DNA of 64,000 nucleotides from Sulfurimonas sediminis (GTDB lineage: Bacteria > Campylobacterota > Campylobacteria > Campylobacterales > Sulfurimonadaceae): contig NZ_CP041235.1 in the NCBI RefSeq assembly GCF_014905115.1, positions 1,860,001 through 1,924,000 of the forward strand. The letters run 5' to 3'. Within the stretch, counting starts at the first letter, position 1. The number at the start of each line of letters is the position of its first letter. The position numbers and the translations under genes are program-made. The notes below the pieces were generated by a model. That model did no database searches. It worked only from the letters and a program-made list of their open reading frames with translations, and was not told where the DNA came from. Below are positions 63,661-64,000 of this stretch, one piece after another.

Positions 63661-64000
63661 CTATTTTATAATAGTCTCTATCTCTAAAGAATCCATCTCT
63701 ACTTTTTTTGCTTTTGCAATACGATCTTCTTTTAGTTTTATACTGAGTTCTTCATTGTCTAGTGCGAGTATCTGCATAGCAAGATACGCAGAGTTTATCG
63801 CTCCTGCTTTGCCTATAGCAACAGTAGCAACAGGCATTCCGGCAGGCATTTGAACAGTTGAGAGCAGTGCATCTATGCCTGCGAGTGCAGATGCTGACAT
63901 CGGTACACCTATAATGGGTTTGATTGTTTTTGAGCTCAAAACTCCTGCAAGATGCGCGGCCATTCCTGCTGCGGCTATAAAAACCTGAGCCCCTTTTTTC
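63661..64000 (-). CDS. purE: 5-(carboxyamino)imidazole ribonucleotide mutase PurE (5' end outside window)
   Basis: The C-terminal about 112 residues are visible and run off the right edge. [60 protein letters not shown] are class I PurE motifs, including the conserved GVP and the [12 protein letters not shown] core. Interconverts N5-CAIR and CAIR in purine synthesis. The stop is 25 bases before the DUF3972 start. Confidence 0.95.
   Translation of the reverse strand, partial: KKGAQVFIAAAGMAAHLAGVLSSKTIKPIIGVPMSASALAGIDALLSTVQMPAGMPVATVAIGKAGAINSAYLAMQILALDNEELSIKLKEDRIAKAKKVEMDSLEIETIIK

Overview
The window looks like a chromosomal segment of a mesophilic, AT-rich member of the Campylobacterota, most likely Sulfurimonas or a close relative. 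The support is the 16S/23S sequence read by eye, the gene order truB-csrA-ispE-smpB and ffh-rpsP-khpA-rimM-trmD-rplS, the short TrpA form, and small families typical of that phylum (DUF3972, long HPF, lon next to bamD). No database search was possible, so the genus is an inference.

Layout. 1-4.4 kb: an AI-2E-type permease (cut by the edge), ruvB and panB on the minus strand, then an Hpt protein and trpA on the plus strand and a convergent phytase-like esterase gene. 4.4-8.7 kb: a small accessory stretch between two tRNA-Arg genes, with an outer-membrane protein, an integrase-like remnant, a MntA/HepT toxin-antitoxin pair, a membrane protein, a decayed ORF and an IS4-family element inserted in a poly-G tract. 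8.7-13.7 kb: ZapA/ZapB-like genes, a Cys/Met-metabolism PLP enzyme, and the N-degron set clpS-clpA-aat. 13.7-19.6 kb: a complete rRNA operon on the minus strand (16S, tRNA-Ala, 23S, 5S) with processing stems and a promoter; an ISAs1-family element sits just upstream of that promoter.

21-25.6 kb: an unusual three-gene operon encoding an M20 glutamate-carboxypeptidase-like enzyme, a RimK-like ATP-grasp ligase and an M14 carboxypeptidase whose specificity residue is Arg. Together they could form a system that adds and removes glutamate. 25.7-38.9 kb: a long minus-strand run of housekeeping genes for translation, tRNA and rRNA modification, SRP, lipopolysaccharide core and repair. 39-46.3 kb: a LysR regulator, an SspB-like protein, pabC, cysK, a low-molecular-weight phosphatase, small conserved genes, lon and bamD.

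46.4-55.2 kb: a second accessory stretch with another MntA/HepT pair (its HepT lacks the catalytic Arg), tRNA-Phe, an orphan multi-pass membrane protein, a Ser/Asp-repeat Cys-rich secreted protein, and a MshQ-D-O-P-like pseudopilin cluster. 55.3-64 kb: hpf, recG, envelope proteins, glyQ, a DUF89 protein, a DUF3972 protein and partial purE.

The most unexpected signal is at DNA level. A 10-base palindrome, TTACATGTAA, usually extended to TTACATGTAAAG, occurs 11 times, plus one near-copy, inside unrelated coding sequences and in two different reading frames. It is absent from the accessory regions. By a rough base-composition estimate it should occur less than once. Protein quality control is also well represented here (ClpS/ClpA/Aat, SmpB, Lon and a candidate SspB).
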